In this document: positions 26,046 to 34,612 of the stretch, piece by piece
Position numbering within the stretch: the stretch's first letter is position 1
How the letters are laid out: every line of letters starts with the position of its first letter
NCBI GenBank assembly: GCA_016744895.1
Contig: JADGDK010000002.1
Coordinates: 1-63,644 of the forward strand
Direction: 5' to 3'
Length of the DNA stretch: 63,644 bases
DNA from: Campylobacterales bacterium
GTDB taxonomy: Bacteria; Campylobacterota; Campylobacteria; Campylobacterales; QNZT01
The notes under the pieces: model-generated
What the model saw: the letters and a program-made list of their open reading frames with translations, nothing else
Databases searched by the model: none
Told to the model about the DNA's origin: nothing
Made by a program: the position numbers and the translations under genes

Positions 26046-29000
26046 CTATCTCATAAGTTTGATAGCCTTTTTCTTGAGTTTGGAGTTAAAATCATTTTGA
26101 AAATTTGTACCGTTAAAATCTCCACTGCTAATACCAATAGTGTCATTTTCTGACTCAAATATATACTCAAAACATGGATGCGTACTACAATCAGTTGCTC
26201 CATCATAGTCACCATATCGGTTATACCATAACCAATCAGGTATGGTTAAATGATAAAATGCTTTGTAGGAACTGTCATGTGTATTGGTTAAGTCATAAGC
26301 AATATTTCCACTATTGGATGTCATGATATTTGTAGCTGAGGTAAATGTGTTGTTTACTGAAGCTATAGTTCTTTGCGTTTTGGGTGTTAATGTGATGGTA
26401 CTAAAGTCATCCTCTTTATTAATATACCAGTTTGAAGTAACTTGTTCAAAACCACTAAGAGGTGTAGGGCTATATAGCGCTACTAAAGTTTTACTAGAGA
26501 CTAAATCTTCACTGGTTTTAATATCCTCAGTAGCAACTTTTCCATAGTAAAAAGTTGCATTACCATCAAAAGTTTCTAGTTTGGCTCCTTTTACATCTAT
26601 ATCTACATGATCAGTAGCAGTGATATTGATATCGCTATTGCTACCATCAACTATAATAGGTACTTTTGTAACATTGTATTCTCGTCCAAAGTTAAATTTT
26701 CTATTGGCATAGGGGAGTGTTGCAACCCCTGTGTTAAAGTTTAAATCTTTAGTTTGACTTTCATTTATGTCAGCGGTAATGTTTGGAGTTGGCGTGACTG
26801 ATAAACCTAGTGTAAACTCTATATTATTTGCAAAATATTGAATTTGTGGATTTTGATAATTTGTCATAACCCCACCATCTTCTCCCAGTGCTGTGATTTT
26901 AAAACTAAGGTTCTTTAACTCTGCTCCCATTTGTGTCTCATCATCGGCATAATAAGTAAATGTTTTGTCATTATCATTGGTCATTGTAGGTGTTGCATCA
27001 AAAGCAATATCAAATCTATCGGGTATAAAAGTGAGATTTTGTTCTAAATAAATTGTCCTATCTTCTAAAGAGGTATCATCACTATCCACTATTGTCCATA
27101 AAGTGTCATTTAATTCCAGTCCAATTTTTCCAACATTGTTAAAGCTAAGATTTGTATTTGCTGTGATTCCATCAATAAAGTTAAAATCAACAGAAGGTGT
27201 AAATGTCCCATCCAACGCGGAACCATCACTATCGTCTCTAAAATATTTTTGACTCTGTAGTGTAACTAATGTATTAAAATTAATGGTTTGTGTAGAGCCA
27301 TTACTATTTACAGCTTTTGCTTGAAACGTATAGTTATGTTCTGCTGTTAGTTTTCCTGTAGGGATATTTTCAAGGATAAAAGTTTGAGGTCTGATAGAAA
27401 AGGTGTCACTAGAGTTTGATTCAAGCGTCTCATTTTCATAAATACCAGTAATTTTGACTTTGGCGCATCTAACAGCTTTATCATGTATGAAAGAGGTAGG
27501 ATTGAAACAACCGTTTGAATCAAGTGCGCTGTTTCCATTCCAAATCTGTGTGGTAGTATAAAGCGTACTACAAGTAGCATCACTGAAACTAAGCAGATCA
27601 AGTTGTGTGATATTGGCATCAGTAATAGTCGCATTGGTCTCTTTGTCTTTTGAAAGAACTGTAAAGTTTATAGCATCACCTGAAATCTTGGTAGTGATAT
27701 TATTGTCCCAATTAAAACAGCCGCCATTTTGATTGACAGCGTTGAATATGGCTTGTCCACATAAAGGGGTGTTACGTATAGTTCCATCATAGTTTTTTCC
27801 TGCTAATTCATTGGCATATATTGTTGTAATTTCACTAGTGCCAATTTCACCTTTGTAGATTTTAAATTCATCAAGATAACTTTTAAAGCGATAACCAGTA
27901 TTAGCACGCCAACCACCTATACGAGCATTGACATTAACAACGGCTCTTGTATTGTTAGGAGAACTACGAAGTTGTGAAAGTGTTTTTTGTACACCATCTA
28001 TATAAATTCTATTTGAATAGACATCTTCATTTGTAAAGACTGCCGCAATATGATGCCAACCATTTGCAAGTCCTATATTGCTAATACCATATATATCTCC
28101 ATTTGATGTGTTAAAACCAAAATCTCCACCTGTGATCCAGAGGTCATGCAGATTCCAGCCAAATGGCATGATACTATTTGTTCCATTCCAATACATCCAA
28201 AACATGACAGTATGTTTCCGATATTTATCCATAGAAACTGCTAATCCATTTACATCTATCGCTCCGCCATTCAGATGTAAGGCATGACCAATTACCTTTT
28301 CATCTTTTGTAATATTAGCAGTAGTACCAGTGATAGTTCCACTATTGTCTCCACCTATTGTGTCTATTATTTCATTTGGATTACCACTGTATTTACACTC
28401 ATCAAAACGATATTCTGCTAAGAGGGATGGAGGAGTACAGTCAATTTTGATACGATGTGAATCATCATAGTTTTTCATACTATTTTCTCGATTAAAGATA
28501 GCGTGTATTTGAGACGTTGTTAGCCTCTGCTGAAAGATTTTAAATTCATCTAGATACCCATCATAATCTTGTGAGGCATTAAATCTTCCTCCTACTGCAT
28601 CTTGCTCTTGACCAATGATAAGACCATTTAGATCAATATCAAGTGCTTGATCGGTCATATCCACGCATGTTCCCTCTTGCGTTCCATCGATATAGATACA
28701 ATTATTTGTACCTTCTCTTGTCCATACCAAATGATGCCATACATCATCAGCAATATTAGGAATAGTGATATTTTTAGAACTACCTTTAATATATGTTGAA
28801 AATTTTGTTCCGCCAAGCCAAAATATTAATTCATTATTTTGTCCAGAATTTGCGCCGGATAGAATTGATTGTTTCGCAGAGTTGGTTGTTTTTATCCATG
28901 TAGCGATAGAAAAATCTTGAATATTATGGAGAATGGTATTATCTATTGATATATAATCAGTAATACTACTAACTGTAAAATCTGCACTGTTGTTTACTAT

Positions 29001-30386
29001 TGAAAAATTATTGGTTGTGTTTAAATTGTTGGCAGAGGTATTAAAATCATTACCACTATGATCTTTTACCTCTCTTGTCGTACCATTCCAAAGACATGAA
29101 TCAAATCTATAATCTACAGTAGGATTCATGGAGCAATGAAAAAGATTTGTATTAGGTACTATAGTATAGCTACTATCTTCTGGTCTTTTCCAATAAAGGT
29201 AATAGCTGCCACTTCCGGTATAGTTTTGATGGTGAAACTCTAATTTATGATAGCCAGATTTTAGATAGATTGATCCATTGTATGTTTGGCAACTGCATGC
29301 TCCATGTCCACCATAATAACCTGTAACTACTTCATTTGCAACTTTAACTTCAATAGCATCATCTCCATCAACAGCAAACGTATAAATTCCATCAGTAGGC
29401 ACATTGATATATCCTTCAAAAATAGAAAGATAGTTTTCATTGCTTCCATATGGATTGTCACTACCGTTGATTGTATTTGCAACGCCACTTCCAAACCATT
29501 TATCTATTGTTTGATAAGTATCGATAAGTGTTTGATATTCTGTCTCATCGGCTGGGTAACTTCCTGATCCAGTTGTATCATAAGTTGAAAAGAGTAGTCC
29601 TGCACTCGGTGTACTACATGTTGGTGTGATAGGGTCATTACAGCCTGCTGTAGATCGAGGAGTATTGTCATAGTTGTTGTTACTGTTTTCGTAGTTGTAA
29701 ATATTTGATATTTCTGTATCAGATAAAGCTGTGTTAAAAAACTTTATTTCATCCATTTTAGAACCAATAGTTTGTCCTGTGTCATCATCTGTAGAGGTTC
29801 CAATAACTTCGACAGATCCTGTAGTAACGGCATTAACTCTATTATAATAATTTCCATTGACATAGAGATATGTATAGGAGCCATTTTTTACTAAAGTGAT
29901 ATGGTTCCATCCTGTTAAGTTATCAGGAAAATTTGTACTCCGATCAGATCTACTATTGCTATATACTCCCCATTTAAGATCTGAACTGCTATTTTTATGC
30001 ATAATATAACCCAAGTCACCTGTTCCACTAACTGATCCAAATACATAGACAAATTGTGTACCAACAAGCGTATGATTTTCAGGATCGAGTGGCAGGTGAA
30101 GCCAAAATGACATACTCCAGCTACTTCCTAAAGTTAGTTTATTTGTTGTAAACTGGATGTAACTTTGGTTATTAAGATTACCACAATGGTTAATTTTTCC
30201 GTCGGTGTCTATAGTAGCTGAGACTGATTCTCCATGATAAGAACCTATTGTATCTAGTACTTCATTTGCTGTACCATCCCAAATACATTCATCCATACGA
30301 TATTCTGCCACGAGTGCAGCTTGAAGTGACAGTGGAAAAATCATAAACAAAAAAAGTGTGAATAGTACGAATAAAGATTTTTTCAT
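26046..30386 (-). CDS. MshQ-like giant pilus-associated adhesin with LamG and PA14 domains
   Basis: 1446 residues with a signal peptide (about 1-23). Three LamG/concanavalin-like domains (about 25-225, 425-650, 655-880), each beginning with the same Y-R-x-D-E/S-C-x-W/Y pattern (AEYRMDECIW, VDYRFDSCLW, AEYRFDECKY) and ending at a Y-D-N/D/G-T/S motif. A PA14-like domain (about 265-420) lies between the first two. The rest (about 880-1446) resembles the long beta-rich C-terminus of MshQ (DUF6701 type). It probably acts as a pilus-tip or surface adhesin binding glycans. First gene of the minus-strand pilus series; GGAA precedes the ATG. Confidence 0.85.
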   Translation of the reverse strand: MKKSLFVLFTLFLFMIFPLSLQAALVAEYRMDECIWDGTANEVLDTIGSYHGESVSATIDTDGKINHCGNLNNQSYIQFTTNKLTLGSSWSMSFWLHLPLDPENHTLVGTQFVYVFGSVSGTGDLGYIMHKNSSSDLKWGVYSNSRSDRSTNFPDNLTGWNHITLVKNGSYTYLYVNGNYYNRVNAVTTGSVEVIGTSTDDDTGQTIGSKMDEIKFFNTALSDTEISNIYNYENSNNNYDNTPRSTAGCNDPITPTCSTPSAGLLFSTYDTTGSGSYPADETEYQTLIDTYQTIDKWFGSGVANTINGSDNPYGSNENYLSIFEGYINVPTDGIYTFAVDGDDAIEVKVANEVVTGYYGGHGACSCQTYNGSIYLKSGYHKLEFHHQNYTGSGSYYLYWKRPEDSSYTIVPNTNLFHCSMNPTVDYRFDSCLWNGTTREVKDHSGNDFNTSANNLNTTNNFSIVNNSADFTVSSITDYISIDNTILHNIQDFSIATWIKTTNSAKQSILSGANSGQNNELIFWLGGTKFSTYIKGSSKNITIPNIADDVWHHLVWTREGTNNCIYIDGTQEGTCVDMTDQALDIDLNGLIIGQEQDAVGGRFNASQDYDGYLDEFKIFQQRLTTSQIHAIFNRENSMKNYDDSHRIKIDCTPPSLLAEYRFDECKYSGNPNEIIDTIGGDNSGTITGTTANITKDEKVIGHALHLNGGAIDVNGLAVSMDKYRKHTVMFWMYWNGTNSIMPFGWNLHDLWITGGDFGFNTSNGDIYGISNIGLANGWHHIAAVFTNEDVYSNRIYIDGVQKTLSQLRSSPNNTRAVVNVNARIGGWRANTGYRFKSYLDEFKIYKGEIGTSEITTIYANELAGKNYDGTIRNTPLCGQAIFNAVNQNGGCFNWDNNITTKISGDAINFTVLSKDKETNATITDANITQLDLLSFSDATCSTLYTTTQIWNGNSALDSNGCFNPTSFIHDKAVRCAKVKITGIYENETLESNSSDTFSIRPQTFILENIPTGKLTAEHNYTFQAKAVNSNGSTQTINFNTLVTLQSQKYFRDDSDGSALDGTFTPSVDFNFIDGITANTNLSFNNVGKIGLELNDTLWTIVDSDDTSLEDRTIYLEQNLTFIPDRFDIAFDATPTMTNDNDKTFTYYADDETQMGAELKNLSFKITALGEDGGVMTNYQNPQIQYFANNIEFTLGLSVTPTPNITADINESQTKDLNFNTGVATLPYANRKFNFGREYNVTKVPIIVDGSNSDINITATDHVDIDVKGAKLETFDGNATFYYGKVATEDIKTSEDLVSSKTLVALYSPTPLSGFEQVTSNWYINKEDDFSTITLTPKTQRTIASVNNTFTSATNIMTSNSGNIAYDLTNTHDSSYKAFYHLTIPDWLWYNRYGDYDGATDCSTHPCFEYIFESENDTIGISSGDFNGTNFQNDFNSKLKKKAIKLMR

Positions 30387-30421
30387 TTAATTTCCATTGT
30401 ATGATTTATAGTCCATAAAAA

Positions 30422-30438
30422 AGCACATTCCATACCAT
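30422..30438 (-). promoter_or_regulatory. sigma-54-like promoter upstream of the adhesin gene
   Basis: Read on the minus strand, TGGTATGGAATGTGCTT: GG at 30435-30436 and GC at 30423-30424 with a 10-nt interval, followed by a T-rich run. It lies 36 bp before the adhesin ATG, leaving a leader of about 25 nt. Sigma-54 drives flagellar rod and hook genes in Campylobacterota. Confidence 0.5.
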
Positions 30439-30469
30439 TTCAAGAACTTTTGCTAGAATACCCGCTAAC

Positions 30470-30475
30470 TATAAT
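30470..30475 (+). promoter_or_regulatory. -10 box for the rsmE operon
   Basis: TATAAT 13 bp before the start of the small membrane protein gene, in the divergent spacer from the adhesin. That distance would leave a very short leader. Confidence 0.5.
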
Positions 30476-30487
30476 ATCGGAGCAATC

Positions 30488-30901
30488 ATGGAACAGATGA
30501 TCACAATGTCAATAAATCTTCACCTTTTTATCATAGGTGCTACAATTTTACTAGCCCTTTACAATATTTATGCGAGCTACAGTCTCAAAGATGAGGTGAA
30601 GTATATTAACCGTATGAAGTATATGCAACCGCAGTATCTTGCACTTGTTACAACTATCGCTTTTACCGGTATCATTGTTATGGCAGTGAACCACTTTGTG
30701 ATAAAACCCTCTTTGATACTTATGATTATTGCTATTTTAATTATCTATTTTACAAGTATCAAAAAACATATGATCAGAAAATATGCAAATACTAATAACC
30801 CAGAAAACATGTTATATTTACGAGGTTTTATAAAAAAGAAGTATGTCGGTGATATATTATTAATAATTTTAGTTGGTAGCGCTAGTTTTATGATGAGGTA
30901 A
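30488..30901 (+). CDS. small integral membrane protein, unknown function
   Basis: 137 residues with four hydrophobic segments (about 10-27, 55-75, 80-97 and 118-135) and a basic loop (SIKKHMIRKY). I recognise no family. Its stop is 2 bp before the rsmE start, so it is likely co-transcribed with rsmE. Confidence 0.75.
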   Translation: MEQMITMSINLHLFIIGATILLALYNIYASYSLKDEVKYINRMKYMQPQYLALVTTIAFTGIIVMAVNHFVIKPSLILMIIAILIIYFTSIKKHMIRKYANTNNPENMLYLRGFIKKKYVGDILLIILVGSASFMMR

Positions 30902-30903
30902 AA

Positions 30904-31566
30904 ATGCAGTTTATCTATGATGAAAATGCTTCACAAGAGCTATTACAGATAAAAGATGAAAATTATCGCTATCTTTTTAAAGCACGACGTTTCAAAGTAG
31001 GGCAGGTAGTAAAGTTTCGAAATCTTCAAGATGATATTTTGTATTCTTACGAGATTGAGGATATTGGTAAAAAAGAGGCAACCCTCAAACTTACAGATAT
31101 GGTGAAGACAGCTAAAACAGATATGGAAAATTTACATCTTATTTGGTGTGTGATTGATGTTAAAGTTATTTATGCCACACTTCCGATGTTAAATCAAATT
31201 GGTGTCTCAAAAATTTCATTTGTCTATTGTGAACGAAGTCAGAAAAATTTTAAAATAGATCTTGAAAAGTGTCAAAAAATTCTTATCAATTCGTCTCAGC
31301 AATGTGGTAGAAGTGATTTGATGAAAATAGAATTGTATATGAGTTTAAATGATGTCTTACAAAAGTACGATAGTTTTGCAATTTTGGACTTTGGAGGTGA
31401 GACATCATGGAAAGAAATATCTTCGATTTTAATCGGCTGTGAAGGTGGTTTTAGCGAAGGTGAAAGACAACAGTTACAAAACAATTACAAAATAGGGTTG
31501 AAAACGAATTTTGTCTTAAAAAGTGAAACTGCGGCACTAACAATTGCTTCAAAACTCTTGATTTAA
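30904..31566 (+). CDS. rsmE: 16S rRNA m3U1498 methyltransferase
   Basis: 220 residues. N-terminal PUA-like domain (about 1-70) and a SPOUT methyltransferase domain with ILIGCEGGFSEGE and the C-terminal knot segment LKSETAALTIASKL. These match RsmE, which methylates U1498 of 16S rRNA. GAGGTAAAA precedes the ATG. Translation is probably coupled to the upstream membrane protein. Confidence 0.9.
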   Translation: MQFIYDENASQELLQIKDENYRYLFKARRFKVGQVVKFRNLQDDILYSYEIEDIGKKEATLKLTDMVKTAKTDMENLHLIWCVIDVKVIYATLPMLNQIGVSKISFVYCERSQKNFKIDLEKCQKILINSSQQCGRSDLMKIELYMSLNDVLQKYDSFAILDFGGETSWKEISSILIGCEGGFSEGERQQLQNNYKIGLKTNFVLKSETAALTIASKLLI

Positions 31567-31580
31567 TTATTTATTTGTGT

Positions 31581-31642
31581 TATACTTATGGTTCCCCTCC
31601 CCCTATATGGCAGTAGGCTCTTTTGAGTCTGCTGTTTTTTTC
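31581..31642 (+). ncRNA. candidate small RNA with C-rich head and intrinsic terminator (element A)
   Basis: -10 box TATACT at 31581-31586 with TG three bases upstream. The predicted transcript of about 50 nt begins near 31593 with CCCCTCCCCCTATATGGCAG. It ends in a 10-bp hairpin (31611-31620 with 31625-31634, loop TTTT, two G-U pairs) followed by a T7 run. It could be only the terminator of rsmE, but the C-rich core is repeated, inverted, at 52474-52500. Confidence 0.5.
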
Positions 31643-31682
31643 TACTAATTTATATCTTAAGCTTAAAATAAACAAAATTCAG

Positions 31683-31688
31683 TATAAT
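31683..31688 (+). promoter_or_regulatory. -10 box for rpmE
   Basis: TATAAT 58 bp before the rpmE start, giving a leader of about 50 nt. Confidence 0.5.
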
Positions 31689-31746
31689 TGCGCACTTAAA
31701 ACCCAATATCTTGTTATTAATATGCAAGAAAACATAAGGAAAAACA

Positions 31747-31947
31747 ATGAGAAAAGAAATACACCCAGACTATAAGACATGTCAAGTATCTTGTGCATGT
31801 GGACACAGCTTCGAGAGTAGATCAAACAAAGAAGAGATGAGAATCGATATCTGCAGTGAATGTCATCCATTTTTCACAGGTAGTGAGAAAATAGTAGATG
31901 CAGCTGGTAGAGTTGAGAAGTTTAAGAAAAAATATAACTTAAAATAG
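31747..31947 (+). CDS. rpmE: 50S ribosomal protein L31 (zinc-binding form)
   Basis: 66 residues, starting RKEIHPDY as in L31. Cys16/Cys18 and Cys36/Cys39 form the zinc-binding set of the C+ paralogue; an extra Cys12 is present. HPFFTG is the conserved C-terminal motif. AAGGAAAAAC precedes the ATG. Confidence 0.95.
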   Translation: MRKEIHPDYKTCQVSCACGHSFESRSNKEEMRIDICSECHPFFTGSEKIVDAAGRVEKFKKKYNLK

Positions 31948-32042
31948 TGTTAATAAAAAAGCGACTAGTTGCTAGGGCACTCTGCCGAAGAGAACTTAGC
32001 GATAGCGTAGCTTTTTGGGCTTTTGCTCACAAAGCGTAAAGA
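31948..32042 (+). other. rpmE-rsmI spacer with a GC-richer, structured stretch
   Basis: Contains an imperfect 14-nt palindrome centred on ACTAGT (31960-31973), a small CTCT/AGAG hairpin near 31980-31995 and several AGCG repeats (AGCGATAGCGTAGC). It is richer in G and C than its surroundings. It has no ORF and does not fold like a tRNA by eye; it may be a structured leader of rsmI, whose ATG lacks a ribosome-binding site. Confidence 0.35.
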
Positions 32043-32849
32043 ATGTTACATTTTGTCCCCACACCGATTGGGAATTTAGAAGATATAACTTTCAGGAGTC
32101 TTAGACTCCTTGAGAGTGCAAAGATTATCCTTTGCGAAGATACAAGAGTCACGAAACGACTTTTACACCTCCTTAAAACAAAACATGAAATTACTCCACA
32201 AGTTGAACAATTTATCTCACTTCATTCTCATAATGAAAAAGAGGTTTTAAACGAGCTTAATCCTTCGATGTTTGATGGTATAGTTTTATATGTCAGCGAT
32301 GCCGGCATGCCAGCAGTAAGTGATCCTGGATGTGCATTGGTTGAGTATTGTCAAAAGCATAAGATAGAGTATGATGTGCTTCCTGGTGCAAATGCAGCTT
32401 TATTAGCATATGCTTCTAGTGGCTTTTGTGATACAAGATTTCTCTTTTTTGGATTTTTACCACATAAGGGTGGAGATCGTCAAGATCAGTTAAAAGAAGC
32501 TTTATTTAATGGATTTGTGACAATTCTCTATGAATCACCTCATAGAATTTTAAAACTTATTGATCAGGTTTGTGAAATAGCACCAAATAGGGAGCTTTTT
32601 TTAATCAAAGAAGCAACAAAATTACATCAAAAAAGTTTCAAAGGAACTGCCAAACATATTCAGATGCTTTTACAAGAGCACAATATAAAAGGTGAATGGG
32701 TTGTAGTAATCAAAGGTGAGAAAAAAGAGATTGGTACAATTACAGTAGATGAAATTCTCAAACTTGACCTTCCAAAGAAGCAAATTGCCAAAATGATTGC
32801 TAAAATCACAGGAAAATCTCCAAAAGAGTGCTATAGTGATCTACTTTAA
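32043..32849 (+). CDS. rsmI: 16S rRNA (cytidine1402-2'-O)-methyltransferase
   Basis: 268 residues of the tetrapyrrole-methylase fold. Motifs: LHFVPTPIGNLEDITFRSL at the N-terminus, CEDTRVTKRLL, YVSDAGMPAVSDPG and LPGANAAL, all characteristic of RsmI. The C-terminal tail KKQIAKMIAKITGKSPKE is the usual helix bundle. It 2'-O-methylates C1402 in the ribosomal P-site. Confidence 0.93.
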   Translation: MLHFVPTPIGNLEDITFRSLRLLESAKIILCEDTRVTKRLLHLLKTKHEITPQVEQFISLHSHNEKEVLNELNPSMFDGIVLYVSDAGMPAVSDPGCALVEYCQKHKIEYDVLPGANAALLAYASSGFCDTRFLFFGFLPHKGGDRQDQLKEALFNGFVTILYESPHRILKLIDQVCEIAPNRELFLIKEATKLHQKSFKGTAKHIQMLLQEHNIKGEWVVVIKGEKKEIGTITVDEILKLDLPKKQIAKMIAKITGKSPKECYSDLL

Positions 32850-32875
32850 CTATAGGTTAACTTTTTTTTAGTAAA

Positions 32876-33562
32876 ATGTCACGCATGATACTATACGGTA
32901 AACAAATATTTTTTTATATTGCAAAAAACTATCCAGATCTTATTGAAGAAATTTATTTGGCAAAAGATGTTGATAAAAAGACTTTTTCAACTATCACTAA
33001 GTTAAATAAAAAGATTATCAAACTTGATCCTATGAAAGCACAAAGCATGGCACGCGGTGGAAACCATCAAGGTTTTCTTTTAAAAACAAGTTTTATTGAA
33101 TTTGCTGAAGTTAAAGATCTTAAAAAGGAAGATTTTCTACTCGTGCTTGTTGGTATTACTGATGTTGGAAATATCGGAGCTATTATCAGAAGTGCCTATG
33201 CATTTGGTGTAGACGGTGTAATCGTCAGCGGTGTATCTTCTTTAGCGTTGGAAGGTGTAGTGAGAGCTAGTAGTGGTTCTGTACTTGCCATGCCTATAGC
33301 AATTTTTAAAGATACAGCAACCTTGGTAAATGAATTGAAGCAGATAGGTTTTAAAACTTATGCAGCGGATATGAGTGGTGACGATGTAAGAGATGTCCCT
33401 AGTAGTAAGAAAAAAGTTTTATTATTAGGTAGTGAAGGTGAAGGTATTTCAAATAGAATTTTAAAAATGTGTGACCAAAAACTTAAGGTTGTGATGGAGC
33501 GAGACTTTGATTCACTAAATGTGAGTGCAGCCGCAGCAATACTATGTGATAGGATGAGATAA
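32876..33562 (+). CDS. rlmB: 23S rRNA 2'-O-ribose methyltransferase, TrmH/SpoU family
   Basis: 228 residues. An N-terminal substrate-binding domain (about 1-70, YGKQIFFYIA and GGNHQGF) and a SpoU domain with motif 1 DVGNIGAIIRSAYAFGVDGV, motif 2 LLLGSEGEGIS and motif 3 LNVSAAAAIL. These match RlmB, which modifies G2251. The ATG at 32885 is an alternative start. It is followed directly by the next gene on the strand. Confidence 0.88.
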   Translation: MSRMILYGKQIFFYIAKNYPDLIEEIYLAKDVDKKTFSTITKLNKKIIKLDPMKAQSMARGGNHQGFLLKTSFIEFAEVKDLKKEDFLLVLVGITDVGNIGAIIRSAYAFGVDGVIVSGVSSLALEGVVRASSGSVLAMPIAIFKDTATLVNELKQIGFKTYAADMSGDDVRDVPSSKKKVLLLGSEGEGISNRILKMCDQKLKVVMERDFDSLNVSAAAAILCDRMR

Positions 33563-34612
33563 ATGGAAGAAGGCAAGAAACAACAGGAACAACATAGTGT
33601 TGATTATCTAATTAAGCAAGGGTATAAAAAACTTTCTGCAAAGACCTTTATTAGTGATGTTGATTTAGAGCAATTTTTAAATAAAGATTTTTCAAATATT
33701 AACAAAACACGGGCTTTAGGTTTTATTCAAATTTTAGAACGAGAGTATAATGTTGACTTAAGTGAGCTAAGATCGGATTATCTGACATATGAGAGTTCTC
33801 ATAGACCTGAGGAACCTGAGACACTTTTTACAGAGACTCCAATAGCAAATGATAAAGAGTGGCAAAAATATCTTCCTTTTATAGCGGCAGCTTTAGTCAT
33901 TTTTGGATTAGCCTTTTATCTATTTCGTCCAAGTATTGAGAGTGTTCAAACTCCAGAACCACAAATCAAACAATTAGAAGAAAATAAAAGTGTTATCAAT
34001 GAAGCTCAAAAAAATATTGAAAAACTTGAGACTAATAAAACGATAGTGACAGTTATTGAAAAGAATTTAACACAAGAGAACAATATATCTACTTTGTCAA
34101 AGACATCTACAAATGATGATCTAGACCTTGATAAAATAGTACTTCAAATGATGAAAGAGAGAAATATTTCATCCCAAGATTCTAACTTGACTCTTGATAT
34201 AAATAAGAGTATAAAAACTGTAAAAGAACCAATCGTTAATGAAGTTCAAAAGAAGCCAGCACCAGTAGTTATAAAAGATGTAGCTACTGGCTCTACAGTA
34301 AAAGAAGAATCTAAAAAGAAAATGTTAACAAAAAGAGAACTTTATATCAAGCCAAAACAAAAAGCTTGGGTAGGCGTTATATATTTAGATGATTTCACAA
34401 AAAAGGATTTTTTAATCCGTACTAAGTTACCATTAGATGCAAATCGTAACCAATTAATAATAGTAGGTCATGGAAAATTCAAAATTTTTAATAAATCCTA
34501 TTCTGTAAAGTTTAGAGGTAAAGGACCAGTAAGATTTATCTACAGAGATGGAGAATTAATGGAAATTAGTAAAAAAGAGTTTATTAGAACTAGTGCAGGT
34601 GTAGCTTGGTAA
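33563..34612 (+). CDS. RodZ-like bitopic membrane protein
   Basis: 349 residues. The N-terminal about 85 residues are helical and could be a degenerate helix-turn-helix; one membrane helix follows (about 112-130), then a long low-complexity periplasmic linker rich in Lys, Asn and Thr (130-255), and a C-terminal beta domain (about 260-349) of the SH3-like kind found at the end of RodZ (DUF4115). The order cytoplasmic HTH, helix, linker, beta domain is that of the cell-shape protein RodZ. Sequence similarity by eye is low, so the call is by architecture. Confidence 0.6.
   Translation: MEEGKKQQEQHSVDYLIKQGYKKLSAKTFISDVDLEQFLNKDFSNINKTRALGFIQILEREYNVDLSELRSDYLTYESSHRPEEPETLFTETPIANDKEWQKYLPFIAAALVIFGLAFYLFRPSIESVQTPEPQIKQLEENKSVINEAQKNIEKLETNKTIVTVIEKNLTQENNISTLSKTSTNDDLDLDKIVLQMMKERNISSQDSNLTLDINKSIKTVKEPIVNEVQKKPAPVVIKDVATGSTVKEESKKKMLTKRELYIKPKQKAWVGVIYLDDFTKKDFLIRTKLPLDANRNQLIIVGHGKFKIFNKSYSVKFRGKGPVRFIYRDGELMEISKKEFIRTSAGVAW

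Noticed and set aside
27347..27634. 95-codon alternative frame inside the adhesin gene
   Set aside because: Out-of-frame shadow of a gene with clear LamG/PA14 domains.
31960..32042. tRNA gene between rpmE and rsmI
   Set aside because: No T-loop GTTCRA, no complementary acceptor ends and no cloverleaf by eye.
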